Shown here one piece after another: positions 1 to 7,716 of a stretch of 21,816 bases of DNA (the first letter of the stretch is position 1; every line of letters starts with the position of its first letter). The notes beneath the pieces are model-generated. The model worked only from the letters and a program-made list of their open reading frames with translations, was not told the origin of the DNA and did not search any database. A program made the position numbers and the translations under genes. This DNA comes from a bacterium ADurb.Bin374 (GTDB taxonomy: Bacteria > Riflebacteria > Ozemobacteria > Ozemobacterales > Ozemobacteraceae), in NCBI GenBank assembly GCA_002068715.1, contig MWAR01000097.1:1-21816 (forward strand), given 5' to 3'.

Positions 1-582
1 TCCGTAGACCTTCTTGCTGATCTTGGCGAGGGTGTCGCCCTTTTCGACCTTGTATTCGCTGGCATGACCGCTCATGGCCGCATCATCGGTTTCGCCGGGG
101 ATGGGGGCGGATTCGGTCACGGCCGGCTCGGGCATCGGCTCGGGAATTGGTTCCGGGGCCGGGGCCGGTTCGGCGATCGGCTCAGGAATCGGTTCCGGGG
201 CGGGTTCCGGAGCTGGCTCGGGTTCGGGAGCCGGTTCCTGGACGGCCTGGGCCTCTTCGACAACGCGGAAGTTGCGGACTTCGACGCCACCGGACGGGAA
301 CTTCGCATCGGGCTTGCGAACGTTTCCGAACACGCGGATCGTGGCACCGCGCTTCTCGCCGATCTGCTCGGCCTTGCGGCCGGTCAGTTCGAGAACCTGG
401 CCATCGCTGGTCTTGAACATGATCTTGCGGCCTTCGACAGACTCGATCTGGCCGGTGATGGTGGTCGAATGGTTCTGCTTGGTGAACCACTCGTTAACCT
501 TCCACCATGAGCCGGCATAAGCGGAGGTGCCTGACAGGCTCAGCATGAGGGCCAGGGCGGAAACAGCAACAGTCTTTCTCAT
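1..582 (-). CDS. Secreted LysM-domain protein (C-terminus outside window)
   Basis: The gene starts at ATG 582 and its frame is open to base 1, giving 194 visible residues. The start follows a GGGGAAG ribosome binding site. Residues 1-23 form a signal peptide (MRKTV, hydrophobic core, likely cleavage after SAYA). Residues 40-108 are a compact beta-rich domain (TITGQIESVEGRKI, GATIRVFGNVRK) that looks like an OB or SH3 fold; this is inference. Residues 112-155 are a linker of alternating Pro-Glu (PEPAPEPEPAP and similar). From about residue 176 a LysM motif begins (YKVEKGDTLAKISKKVYG) and is cut by the window edge. LysM binds peptidoglycan or other GlcNAc polymers, so the protein probably sits in the periplasm or on the wall. 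The precise role is unknown. Confidence 0.85.
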   Translation of the reverse strand, partial: MRKTVAVSALALMLSLSGTSAYAGSWWKVNEWFTKQNHSTTITGQIESVEGRKIMFKTSDGQVLELTGRKAEQIGEKRGATIRVFGNVRKPDAKFPSGGVEVRNFRVVEEAQAVQEPAPEPEPAPEPAPEPIPEPIAEPAPAPEPIPEPMPEPAVTESAPIPGETDDAAMSGHASEYKVEKGDTLAKISKKVYG

Positions 583-614
583 CAACACTTCCCCCTTATG
601 GATAACGTAACTAT

Positions 615-629
615 GCGGGCCATGCCCGC
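615..629 (-). other. Stem-loop in 5' leader of the LysM gene
   Basis: A perfect 6-bp stem GCGGGC/GCCCGC with a 3-nt loop lies about 33 bases upstream of the LysM start codon and a few bases downstream of the predicted transcription start. It would form at the very 5' end of the mRNA. Such stems often protect transcripts from decay. That function is inferred; only the dyad is seen. Confidence 0.35.
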
Positions 630-640
630 GTGTTGTGGAA

Positions 641-667
641 TTTATACCGTTCCATGAACTTTTGCAA
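641..667 (-). promoter_or_regulatory. Candidate sigma70 promoter of the LysM gene
   Basis: On the minus strand TTGCAA is followed after 15 bases by TATAAA. The hexamers are good but the spacer is shorter than the usual 17. The site is about 60 bp upstream of the start codon. Confidence 0.35.
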
Positions 668-701
668 GGGGGGGAGACGCATTTTTTCTTCCGTCTCCGA
701 T

Positions 702-2879
702 CTATCTCCTGGCAATGGAAGCGAGAATTCTCTTCAGCAGCGGAAAATAAAGGTCATCCTGACTGGTGGGAAGGAGGCACTGAGCCAGGATGAACGCGTC
801 GGGCGGGAAGATGAACCAGTCGTTCTGCGTCAGCACGCGATCTTCCGCGCGCAGGCGCCACGAGACCAATCTGCCGTCATTCTCGCCAACACGAGTTTTG
901 ACGGGATCGCGCCGGGATTCGAAACGGACGCCCTCGGAATCGATCAGTGCCCTCGTGCGATGTTCGATATACGCTTCTAGCACCTCGTCCGGCGACTCGC
1001 CGCTTTTCGGCCCGCTCAAAATATCCAGTCGCTCGTGAAACGGCCCGGTGACGACCGCCGAGACCCAGCCGGGTTGCGGCGCCGCCGATGGCTCGATCTT
1101 CCATCCCGGCGGCAGTTCGATGCCGAGCCCGGGAATCCCCTTCTGGACGAACGGTCCCGTCGTATAGCGCACGGGATACCGGTTCGTTCCCAGCTGCCCG
1201 CCGAATTGGACGGCAGCCGTCCCGAGGCTCGTCACGACGAACAGAATCGAGATCGCCGACGCAAGCCTCGCGAGGGCCGGGCGCTCGATCAGCCGGGCGA
1301 GAACGATGCCGGCAACGGCGCCGCCAGCGAGGCCGCCGAGGTGCGCGGAGTTGTCGATTCCCTTTTCCACGGCCCCGATGGCAAGGTTCACGAGCAGGAT
1401 GAAAACCAGGGTCGAGAACTGGCCCTGCCGTGACAGCGCCTTCGATCGCGGTCCGCCGAACAGCTCGAGGGAAATGGCGGCGCCGAGTAGCCCGAGCACA
1501 GCCGCGGACGCCCCGACGGAAAGCCCCGCCCCGTTCCAGGCCGTCGCGATGCCCCCACAAATGCCGCTGAACAGATACACGCCCAGGAACAGCGGCCAGC
1601 CGAGCATAGTTTCGACGGGCGGGCCGAAATACTTCAACGCTAGCAGGTTCATGAACAGGTGCAGCCAGCCCAGGTGCAGGAACTGGTACGTCACGAGCCG
1701 GAACCATTCGCCTTCTCGGACAAGAAAGCCGCTGTTGGCACCAAAGCGCATGAGATCGAGCAAATCATCCTGAGATGCGGCGAACTGGTAGATGACGAAT
1801 ATGCCGAACAGCAGGCTCATCATCCGCTTCGTCACCTGCTCAGCCATCACGGGCGGCTCGATAACACGAGCGTTCTCCGTGACACGCTCGATGAAGGCGT
1901 CACGGTGGGCGGCGCGAATCTGAACGAGCTTGGGAACTAGACTCGTCTCGAAAAATTCGCGCTGCTCGGCAAGCCCGTCGATGCGCTGGCGCATCCAGGC
2001 GATCCACTTGTCGGGCAGCTCATGCTGCCCCTCGCGCAAAGCCGACTCGAGCAGCTGCCGTCCCTCGTCGCTCCGTCCCGCATGGCAGGCCGCGATCCCG
2101 CGCCAGTAGAGTTTCAGTGAAGAAGGCAGGGCCTCGACGGCGGCCTTGTCGTTCTCGAACATCGCCTCGAACTCTGAATGCCAGCCCATCATCGCGTAAA
2201 ACAGCAAGCGGCAGACGATCAGGTTCGACACCTGGTCTGCGGAAAGGCCGGGAACGAGCCGTTCGATGGCAGTTTGCGCCTCCATCGCCTCTTCATGGCG
2301 CCCGGTCTCGAGAAGCGCGCGAACGATGTAGATGAGTTCCTCGAAAGGATACGCGGACCAGTCGCGAGCGGGATCGTGAAGCACGCTGAGCAACAGTTCG
2401 AACCGCCGCTGGTTGAACAGGGCGATTCCGATGAAGATCCGCGTCGTGGCATCGAACGGCTCGCCACGCGGCATGAGGGCGCGCATTCGTTCGAGCGCAC
2501 CTTCGGGATGGTCACCGATGCCCTTCAGGGCGATCGAGACATCGTGGAGATGGGTATTGAGATCGCTCCATGCCAGCCATGCCTTCCAGCGGGCAAGCGG
2601 CTCGATCTCGTCGAAGCGTTGCTCCGAAATCATGCTTTCGATGCGGCGCTGGATCAGCATCGGCATCCCGACGAGCACGAAAATGCCGGCGCCCGCGGCC
2701 GCCACGCCCCAGAAGCCGGCCAGGTCGCGGCCGAGCAGGAAGACCATGAACGACGCGAGAACGCCCAGCTGCGCGATGTAGCCGGAGAATGTCCTGAACC
2801 CCTGCCGTACGAGCGAGAAGATCATGAACCCGACATTCGCCAGGAGGATGTAGAGAATCAACCGATACGCCATTTCCAT
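702..2879 (-). CDS. Rhomboid-family intramembrane serine protease with helical N-terminal and extra C-terminal domain
   Basis: The product is 725 residues. ATG 2879 has a GAGG ribosome site 5 bases upstream and opens a hydrophobic N-terminus; codons further upstream are not protein-like. Residues 4-25 and 35-75 hold membrane segments. Residues 80-335 are a soluble helical stretch resembling TPR/HEAT repeats (GRSDEGRQLLESAL). The rhomboid core spans about 355-550. It has H402-x4-H407-x3-N411 (HLGWLHLFMN, matching the GlpG oxyanion-side residues), the GxSx nucleophile motif GASA with S458, and the catalytic His H513 in SAHLGG. Both catalytic residues are present, so it should be an active protease cleaving membrane proteins. 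Residues 575-725 form an extra domain (ELPPGWKIEP, then mixed alpha/beta) that may be DcrB/PsbP-like. The substrate is unknown. The gene is divergent from the next one. Confidence 0.85.
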   Translation of the reverse strand: MEMAYRLILYILLANVGFMIFSLVRQGFRTFSGYIAQLGVLASFMVFLLGRDLAGFWGVAAAGAGIFVLVGMPMLIQRRIESMISEQRFDEIEPLARWKAWLAWSDLNTHLHDVSIALKGIGDHPEGALERMRALMPRGEPFDATTRIFIGIALFNQRRFELLLSVLHDPARDWSAYPFEELIYIVRALLETGRHEEAMEAQTAIERLVPGLSADQVSNLIVCRLLFYAMMGWHSEFEAMFENDKAAVEALPSSLKLYWRGIAACHAGRSDEGRQLLESALREGQHELPDKWIAWMRQRIDGLAEQREFFETSLVPKLVQIRAAHRDAFIERVTENARVIEPPVMAEQVTKRMMSLLFGIFVIYQFAASQDDLLDLMRFGANSGFLVREGEWFRLVTYQFLHLGWLHLFMNLLALKYFGPPVETMLGWPLFLGVYLFSGICGGIATAWNGAGLSVGASAAVLGLLGAAISLELFGGPRSKALSRQGQFSTLVFILLVNLAIGAVEKGIDNSAHLGGLAGGAVAGIVLARLIERPALARLASAISILFVVTSLGTAAVQFGGQLGTNRYPVRYTTGPFVQKGIPGLGIELPPGWKIEPSAAPQPGWVSAVVTGPFHERLDILSGPKSGESPDEVLEAYIEHRTRALIDSEGVRFESRRDPVKTRVGENDGRLVSWRLRAEDRVLTQNDWFIFPPDAFILAQCLLPTSQDDLYFPLLKRILASIARR

Positions 2880-2947
2880 AGGCGCCTCAGGGTAACACAA
2901 GCCCACCCTTCGCGAAACCCCGCTTTCACCACGACCGCGCGGGACGG

Positions 2948-2978
2948 TTTCCATGCGACGGAAAAGATCGTGTATACT
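2948..2978 (+). promoter_or_regulatory. Weak candidate promoter for the 3024 gene
   Basis: A good -10 box TATACT (2973-2978) lies about 46 bp upstream of ATG 3024. The upstream element TTTCCA (2948-2953) is poor and the spacer is 19. It sits in the divergent intergenic region shared with the rhomboid gene. Confidence 0.22.
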
Positions 2979-3023
2979 CACGTTAAGGGGCCCACACTTC
3001 AAAACAGGCGAGGGACACGATAT

Positions 3024-3788
3024 ATGTATAAATATATAATTGGATTTTGTTCCTTCATGCACCGTTCGGCGGTCGTGACGGCTCTCCTGCTCGTGTCCGT
3101 CGCAGGCCAGGCATGGGCGCTAGAAATGACGGATGGGCGGATCGCGGCGTTCCAGCGCGACGTGATGCATGCCCTGAACGAGCTGATGCCCGACGCGAAA
3201 AGCGTCGGACAGGACGGCCTCTCCATCGAGGTGCACAACCGCACGATCCGCAACATCACCGTTCGCTCGCTCCGAGCCTCGTTCGAGGGCGTCGACGAGA
3301 AGCTTCACAGGCGGCTCGCGCGCAGAGAGGCCAATTTCGACGATCTGAGCGGCGTCCGGTCGGTCGACGTCGCGATCGAGCTCGACGCCGGCGCCATCAG
3401 GGCGTTCATCGCCGACGAACTGGCACGCCAGCGCGAGGCGCATCGCGCTCTCGAAGGGGTGCAGATCACGCTCGGCGCCGGGTTTGCGCGTGTCACCGGG
3501 ACGGTCGACGTGGCGAAAATTCCCGGCAATCCGCTCGGATTCATCAATCTGGGTGCGGCTCCGTTCACGGCCGATGCGACGGTCCACATGGAGGGCGACC
3601 GGCTGATGGTCGACATCTCGAACGCGACGCTGAACGGGGTGGCGTTCGTCCCGCCACTCAGCACGCAGGTTCTCGACTGGCTCAACCCGCTGATGGACTT
3701 TTCAGCGCTTCCCCACCCGGCCGGCATCACCTCGCTCGAGATCACGCCGGGGGGAATCCTCCTACACGGCTTCCTCTTTTCCCGCTGA
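3024..3788 (+). CDS. Exported protein of unknown function, possibly LmeA/DUF2993-like
   Basis: The product is 254 residues. ATG 3024 has GAGGG nine bases upstream. An alternative ATG at 3057 lacks a ribosome site but gives a tidier signal peptide. Residues 12-32 are hydrophobic with a cleavage motif QAWA before LEM. The mature part has the pattern of lipid-binding DUF2993/LmeA proteins: an amphipathic helix, then beta strands with SVDVAIELDAGAIRAF, VTGTVDVAKIPGNPLGF and NGVAFVPPLSTQVLDWLNPLMD, ending in two more strands. That assignment is by pattern only and is uncertain. The last 27 bases overlap the 3' end of the convergent topoisomerase gene. Confidence 0.75.
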   Translation: MYKYIIGFCSFMHRSAVVTALLLVSVAGQAWALEMTDGRIAAFQRDVMHALNELMPDAKSVGQDGLSIEVHNRTIRNITVRSLRASFEGVDEKLHRRLARREANFDDLSGVRSVDVAIELDAGAIRAFIADELARQREAHRALEGVQITLGAGFARVTGTVDVAKIPGNPLGFINLGAAPFTADATVHMEGDRLMVDISNATLNGVAFVPPLSTQVLDWLNPLMDFSALPHPAGITSLEITPGGILLHGFLFSR

Positions 3789-5948
3789 TTTCGGTGATTT
3801 CGCCTTCGCCTTCGATTTCGACTCGACGAGCTCGATGCCGGTCTTGTCCTCGCGCATCCTGATGCGGCCGTCGACGGCGCGGCCATCGGAGGTCTTGAAC
3901 CCTCTCAGCACCTTCGTCGCCTTGCCCGCGATCAGGGCATCGATCGCTTCCTGAGGCAGTGCGAGTCCCTCGAACTCCTTCCAGACGACGTAGCTGCACC
4001 CCTCGCGGAACCGGTCGCAGCCGAAGCCACGCTTTCCTTCGATGATATTCCCCTTGCCGCAGGCGGGGCAGGTGCCGAACGTCGGCCGGGGTGGGCGCAG
4101 GTCTTCGCGGCGGACGGTCTCGAAGCGGCCGGTCTTTACCGACGAGACGATGTCGCGCACGAACGAGGTGATGTCAGTCATGAACTGCTTCGCGTCGGCC
4201 TTTCCCCGCGCCACGTCGGAGAGCCGTTTTTCCCAGGAGCCAGTCAGTTCGGGGCTCGCGACCTGCGGCGCGACGAGCGAGACAAGCTGGATACCCTTGC
4301 TGGTGGGCATCAGCTTCTTTTTCTCGCGCAGCATGTAGCCGACGCGGATCAGCTTTTCGATGGTTTCCGCGCGAGTCGCGGGGGTGCCGAGGCCGCAGTC
4401 TTTCATCGCCTGCCGGAGCTCGTCATCGTCGATCAGCTTGCCCGCGGTTTCCATGGCCTGGAGCAGGGTCGCCTCGGTGTAGGCGGGCGGCGGCTTCGTC
4501 TGCCTGACCTGGAGTTTCGCGTCCTTCACCGACCGCGTATCGCCTTTTTTCATCTCGGGAAGTGCCTGCTCGTCGTCGCCTTCATCTCCCGTTGTGTCGG
4601 CATCGCGCGATTCGGGCGCCGTCTTGTCGTAGACGGTCTTCCAGCCGACCTTCACGGTGACGCGGCCATTGGCCCTGAAATGGTCTTCCTTGCCGGCCTG
4701 AAGCGTCACGCTGGTGGCGAGATACTCGTGGTCGGGGTAGAACACGGCAAGAAACCGGCGGGCGACGAGGTCGTAAATCTTCTGTTCTTCAGGCTTCCAG
4801 CCCATCATGCCGCCGGGCTTCTGCTCGGTGGGAATGATCGCGTGGTGGTCGCTGACCTGGGCGTTGTCGAAGATGCGCTTCGATTTGGAGAGTTTTTCCT
4901 GGCGCAGCGGAGCCAGATACGGGCCATAGGTGGGCGGAAGCGCGGCTAACCGCTGAGGGATCGTCTTGTACAGGTCTTCAGAGAGATACCGGCTGTCGGT
5001 TCTCGGGTAGGTCAAGGCTTTGCGCTGCTCGTACAGTGACTGGGCGGCGGCGAGCGTCTGGGCGGCGGTGTAGCCGTATCTGCTGTTCGCCTCGCGCTGC
5101 AGCGTCGTCAGGTCATACAGCAGCGGCGGCGGCTGTTTCTTTTTCGAGGTCGTGACCTTCGTGACATCGAGCGTGGATCCGCGCAGGCGGTCCATGATGG
5201 CACGGGCGGTTTCGATCGTCGGGATGCGGGTCGGCGTTGTCTTCTCGCGCGGATCGAACCAGATCGCCGAGAAATCACCCAGGTCGGCGACGATTTCCCA
5301 GTAATCGACCGGCTTGAAATTGGCGATCTCGTGGTGCCGCCTGACAACCATCGCAAGCGTCGGCGTCTGGACGCGGCCCACGGAGAGCACCGAGTCGGTG
5401 TTGAACTTTTTCGTGTAGGCCCGCGTGAAGTTCATTCCCACGAGCCAGTCTGCGCGACTCCGGCACTCGGCCGCCGCAGCGAGATTGTCGTATTCGACAC
5501 CGGGCTTGAGCTCGGCGAAGCCCTGCCTGATGCCTTCATCGGTCATGCTGGAGATCCAGAGTCGGCGCACCGGTTTCGTACACCCGGCATGGGCATAGAC
5601 AAGCCGAAAGATGAGTTCGCCCTCGCGGCCGGCGTCGGCGGCGTTCACGATGTCGCCGATGTCGTCACGCCGCACCAGATCGCTGACGATATCGAACTGG
5701 TCTTTTGTCTGAGGAATCGCGATCAGCTTCCATTCGGTGGGAAGCATGGGCAGCATCGCCAGCGACCATTTTTTCCATTCGGGGTTCTGGACGTCGGGCT
5801 CGCCGAGGCAGACCAGATGGCCAACACCCCAGGTGACGACGTATCGCTCGCCTTCGAGGAAACCTTTCCCCTGACGTGACGCGCCGATGATTCGGGCGAT
5901 GTCTCGACCGACCGATGGTTTTTCTGCGAATACGAGAGTCTTTTTCAT
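3762..5948 (-). CDS. topB: DNA topoisomerase III (type IA)
   Basis: The product is 728 residues, a normal TopB length. It begins at ATG 5948 (MKKTLVFAEKPSVGRD), where homology to the family starts; only a weak GGA lies upstream. The TOPRIM domain (1-130) has E9 and the acidic motif DAGREGELIFR (D105, E109, E111), the form seen in Firmicutes TopB. The central part holds SVGRVQTPTLAMV (189-201) and the active-site tyrosine Y314 in ALTYPRTDSRYLS. Near the C-terminus is a zinc-ribbon-like CPACGKGN...FGCDRF...GCSY segment and a second small repeat-like domain, then a Lys/Ala-rich tail (KSKAKAKSPKSAGK). The enzyme breaks and rejoins single DNA strands to decatenate replication and recombination intermediates. 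It is the only gene on its transcript here. Confidence 0.95.
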   Translation of the reverse strand: MKKTLVFAEKPSVGRDIARIIGASRQGKGFLEGERYVVTWGVGHLVCLGEPDVQNPEWKKWSLAMLPMLPTEWKLIAIPQTKDQFDIVSDLVRRDDIGDIVNAADAGREGELIFRLVYAHAGCTKPVRRLWISSMTDEGIRQGFAELKPGVEYDNLAAAAECRSRADWLVGMNFTRAYTKKFNTDSVLSVGRVQTPTLAMVVRRHHEIANFKPVDYWEIVADLGDFSAIWFDPREKTTPTRIPTIETARAIMDRLRGSTLDVTKVTTSKKKQPPPLLYDLTTLQREANSRYGYTAAQTLAAAQSLYEQRKALTYPRTDSRYLSEDLYKTIPQRLAALPPTYGPYLAPLRQEKLSKSKRIFDNAQVSDHHAIIPTEQKPGGMMGWKPEEQKIYDLVARRFLAVFYPDHEYLATSVTLQAGKEDHFRANGRVTVKVGWKTVYDKTAPESRDADTTGDEGDDEQALPEMKKGDTRSVKDAKLQVRQTKPPPAYTEATLLQAMETAGKLIDDDELRQAMKDCGLGTPATRAETIEKLIRVGYMLREKKKLMPTSKGIQLVSLVAPQVASPELTGSWEKRLSDVARGKADAKQFMTDITSFVRDIVSSVKTGRFETVRREDLRPPRPTFGTCPACGKGNIIEGKRGFGCDRFREGCSYVVWKEFEGLALPQEAIDALIAGKATKVLRGFKTSDGRAVDGRIRMREDKTGIELVESKSKAKAKSPKSAGKEEAV

Positions 5949-6038
5949 CTGTGCATCCACGCGTGAGGCTTCATGGTAACGCACATCCGCCACCGTGTCC
6001 AATCACTCCCGACGCAGCGGATATAGTGGGAAATATCA

Positions 6039-6081
6039 GTTCGCCCTGAGCGTGTCGAAGCCTGTACCGAGTCTGTCGAAG
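6039..6081. repeat. Two degenerate copies of a TTCGACA..CTCAGG interspersed repeat
   Basis: On the minus strand two related units, CTTCGACAGACTCGGTAC and CTTCGACACGCTCAGGGC, lie head to tail and are followed by GAACTG. The unit resembles a short REP-like element found dispersed in many bacterial genomes, with core CTTCGACARGCTCAGGGCGAAC. The resemblance is from memory and has not been searched. Confidence 0.5.
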
Positions 6082-6237
6082 AGTGCGAGAGCTTCTCGTG
6101 ATCCGACACACTCGGCACGGACGGGAACGCGAAACTGGCTCTTTGCCATGCGGGAATCAAAAATTTCGCGTTTTGTGGGTAAGGAAATATCGGAGTCATA
6201 CCGATACCTGTGCCGACTTGCGAAAGCGGGGGAACGT

Positions 6238-6269
6238 GTGCGGAAATCCGCACGCTTGTTCCGCACAAG
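6238..6269. repeat. Overlapping inverted repeats upstream of the pilC promoter
   Basis: GTGCGG/CCGCAC (6238-6243 and 6248-6253) can form a tight hairpin. The same left arm extended, GTGCGGAA, also pairs with TTCCGCAC (6259-6266), and CTTGT/ACAAG (6255-6259 and 6265-6269) forms a third dyad. The cluster ends 17 bp before the -35 box, a position suited to an activator site. Confidence 0.4.
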
Positions 6270-6286
6270 AATATGGGAATGCGGGA

Positions 6287-6315
6287 TTGATGCCGGATGT
6301 TCTCTATGGCATACT
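6287..6315 (+). promoter_or_regulatory. sigma70-type promoter of pilC
   Basis: TTGATG (6287-6292), a 17-base spacer and CATACT (6310-6315). It predicts a leader of about 45 bases ahead of the pilC start. Confidence 0.5.
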
Positions 6316-6366
6316 TCCTGCAACTGTATCTATCGAAGCGATTGTCAACAAAGGGGGGACCAGCCT

Positions 6367-7554
6367 ATGGCAACCTTTACCTACAAAGCACGAAACTGGG
6401 ACGGCAAGATCGTCACGTCCGAAATGGACGCCGAAAGCAAGGAAGTCTGCATCTCGAAACTTCGCGAGAAAGGCTACTTCGTCACGAGCATCGCCGAGAA
6501 GAAGGGCGGCGGCGGCATCAACCTCAGCTTTTTCGAACGCGGCGTGAACTCGCAGGAAGTCTGCATCTTCGCCCGCCAGTTCGCGACGATGATCGGCTCT
6601 GGCGTTCCGCTCGTCCGCTGCCTGACGATTCTGCAGCAGCAGTCCGAGAACCCGACGTTCAAGCGCATCATCACGCAGATCCGCTCCGACGTCGAAGGCG
6701 GCGCGACGTTTTCGAAGGCACTCGAGAAGCACCCGAAAGTGTTCTCCGACCTGTTCTGCAGCCTCGTGAAAGCCGGTGAGGTCGGCGGTATTCTCGACTA
6801 CCTCGAAAGCTCGGAAAACCTCAAATCGAAGGTCAAGGGCGCGCTCACCTACCCGGTCGTCGTGTTCTGTATCGCCGGCCTCGTCGTCGTCGCCCTGGTC
6901 ATGTTCGTTCTGCCCCAGTTCAAGGAAATCTTCATGGGCATGAAGGTCGAGCTCCCGATGGCAACGCAGATCCTGCTTGCGACCTCCGACTTCATGGTCA
7001 ACTGGGCCATTCTCGTCATCCCGGCCATGCTCGGCATTCCCTTCCTGATCTACAGTTTCTTCACGACCAAGACGGGCGCCCGCATCTTCGACACCAACAT
7101 CCTCAAGATGCCCGCCATCGGCATGATGATGCGCAAGGTCGCCGTCGCGAAGTTCACGCGGACCCTCGGCACGCTGATCGCCTCCGGCGTTCCGATTCTG
7201 CAGGCGCTCGAAGTCACGGCGCAGACCGCGGGCAACGTCGTCATCGCCGAAGCCGTCGACAAGACCCGCGTCTCGATCCGCGAAGGTGAATCGATCGCCG
7301 AGCCGCTCAAGAACTCGAACGTGTTCCCCCCGATGGTCGTGCAGATGATCGCCGTCGGCGAGGAAACAGGCGAACTCGACAAGATGCTCAGCAAGATCGC
7401 CGACTTCTACGACACCGAAGTCGACAACGCGGTCAAGGGCCTCACCTCGATCATCGAACCGATCGTCATCGTGTTCATGGGCGTCGTCATCGGCGGCATC
7501 GTTCTGGCCGTCTTCATGCCCATGCTCAAACTGGTCAACGCCTCGGAAGGCTGA
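6367..7554 (+). CDS. pilC: Type IV pilus / type II secretion inner-membrane platform protein (PilC/GspF)
   Basis: The product is 395 residues, the normal family length. ATG 6367 follows a strong AGGGGGG ribosome site and gives the typical N-terminus MATFTYKARNWDGK. Two T2SS-F domains are seen: one at about 60-180 (FARQFATMIGSGVPLVRCL, VKAGEVGG) and one at about 260-385 (FTRTLGTLIASGVPILQAL, VGEETGELDKM). Membrane segments lie near 166-190, 209-228 and 365-388, with the typical end FMGVVIGGIVLAVFMPML. PilC is the membrane base through which the PilB/PilT motors drive pilin assembly. No motor ATPase gene is adjacent. The gene has its own promoter and terminator, so it appears to be a single-gene unit. 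It probably serves the prepilins encoded at 18815-20735. Confidence 0.95.
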   Translation: MATFTYKARNWDGKIVTSEMDAESKEVCISKLREKGYFVTSIAEKKGGGGINLSFFERGVNSQEVCIFARQFATMIGSGVPLVRCLTILQQQSENPTFKRIITQIRSDVEGGATFSKALEKHPKVFSDLFCSLVKAGEVGGILDYLESSENLKSKVKGALTYPVVVFCIAGLVVVALVMFVLPQFKEIFMGMKVELPMATQILLATSDFMVNWAILVIPAMLGIPFLIYSFFTTKTGARIFDTNILKMPAIGMMMRKVAVAKFTRTLGTLIASGVPILQALEVTAQTAGNVVIAEAVDKTRVSIREGESIAEPLKNSNVFPPMVVQMIAVGEETGELDKMLSKIADFYDTEVDNAVKGLTSIIEPIVIVFMGVVIGGIVLAVFMPMLKLVNASEG

Positions 7555-7572
7555 CCGCCCGCACCAGTATCC

Positions 7573-7602
7573 GAATCCCGCCGGAATCCTCCGGCGGGAT
7601 TC
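7573..7602 (+). terminator. Rho-independent terminator of pilC
   Basis: A perfect 13-bp stem GAATCCCGCCGGA/TCCGGCGGGATTC with a 4-base loop ends shortly before ATTTTC. It starts 19 bp after the pilC stop. Confidence 0.8.
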
Positions 7603-7641
7603 GCATTTTCAGGCCATCCGCCTGCCGCCGCGCAAAACGAA

Positions 7642-7680
7642 GCGCCGTTCATGGATGTGTCTTTCATCCACGAACGGCGC
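7642..7680 (-). terminator. Terminator of the PLP enzyme gene, probably bidirectional
   Basis: A 16-bp stem with one mismatch (7642-7657 with 7665-7680; GCGCCGTTC...GAACGGCGC) and a 7-base loop. On the minus strand the stem is followed by TTCGTTTTG. On the plus strand it is followed by an A/T-rich run, so it may also back up pilC termination. Confidence 0.75.
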
Positions 7681-7716
7681 CTAGAATTATTTTACTTTAT
7701 ATTATATATGGCACGA

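Larger units (their letters stand above)
5949..6366. other. 418-bp intergenic region between topB and pilC
   Basis: No convincing gene is present. It holds a pair of degenerate interspersed-repeat copies (6039-6081), an A/T-rich middle, a TATCGG/CCGATA dyad near 6190-6210, overlapping inverted repeats at 6238-6269 and a strong promoter for pilC (6287-6315). I found no good promoter for the divergent topB gene. Confidence 0.5.

Noticed and set aside
673..698. Terminator of the rhomboid gene
   Set aside because: A 7-bp stem GGAGACG/CGTCTCC exists, but it is followed by a C-run on the minus strand rather than a T-run.
2178..3023. Upstream open extension of the 3024 gene
   Set aside because: It is antisense to the rhomboid gene and its translation is Arg/His/Glu-rich with no protein character. 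The ribosome site and signal peptide start at 3024.
2880..3062. 61-residue N-terminal extension of the rhomboid gene
   Set aside because: It crosses the divergent promoter region, has no ribosome site, and the hydrophobic N-terminus begins at 2879.
5995..6366. Open extension upstream of pilC
   Set aside because: PilC homology starts at MATFTYKA with a strong ribosome site. The extension runs through repeats and the promoter.
6231..6366. Cyclic-di-GMP (GEMM) riboswitch ahead of pilC
   Set aside because: The conserved GEMM core and its two paired helices are not present. Only simple dyads are seen.
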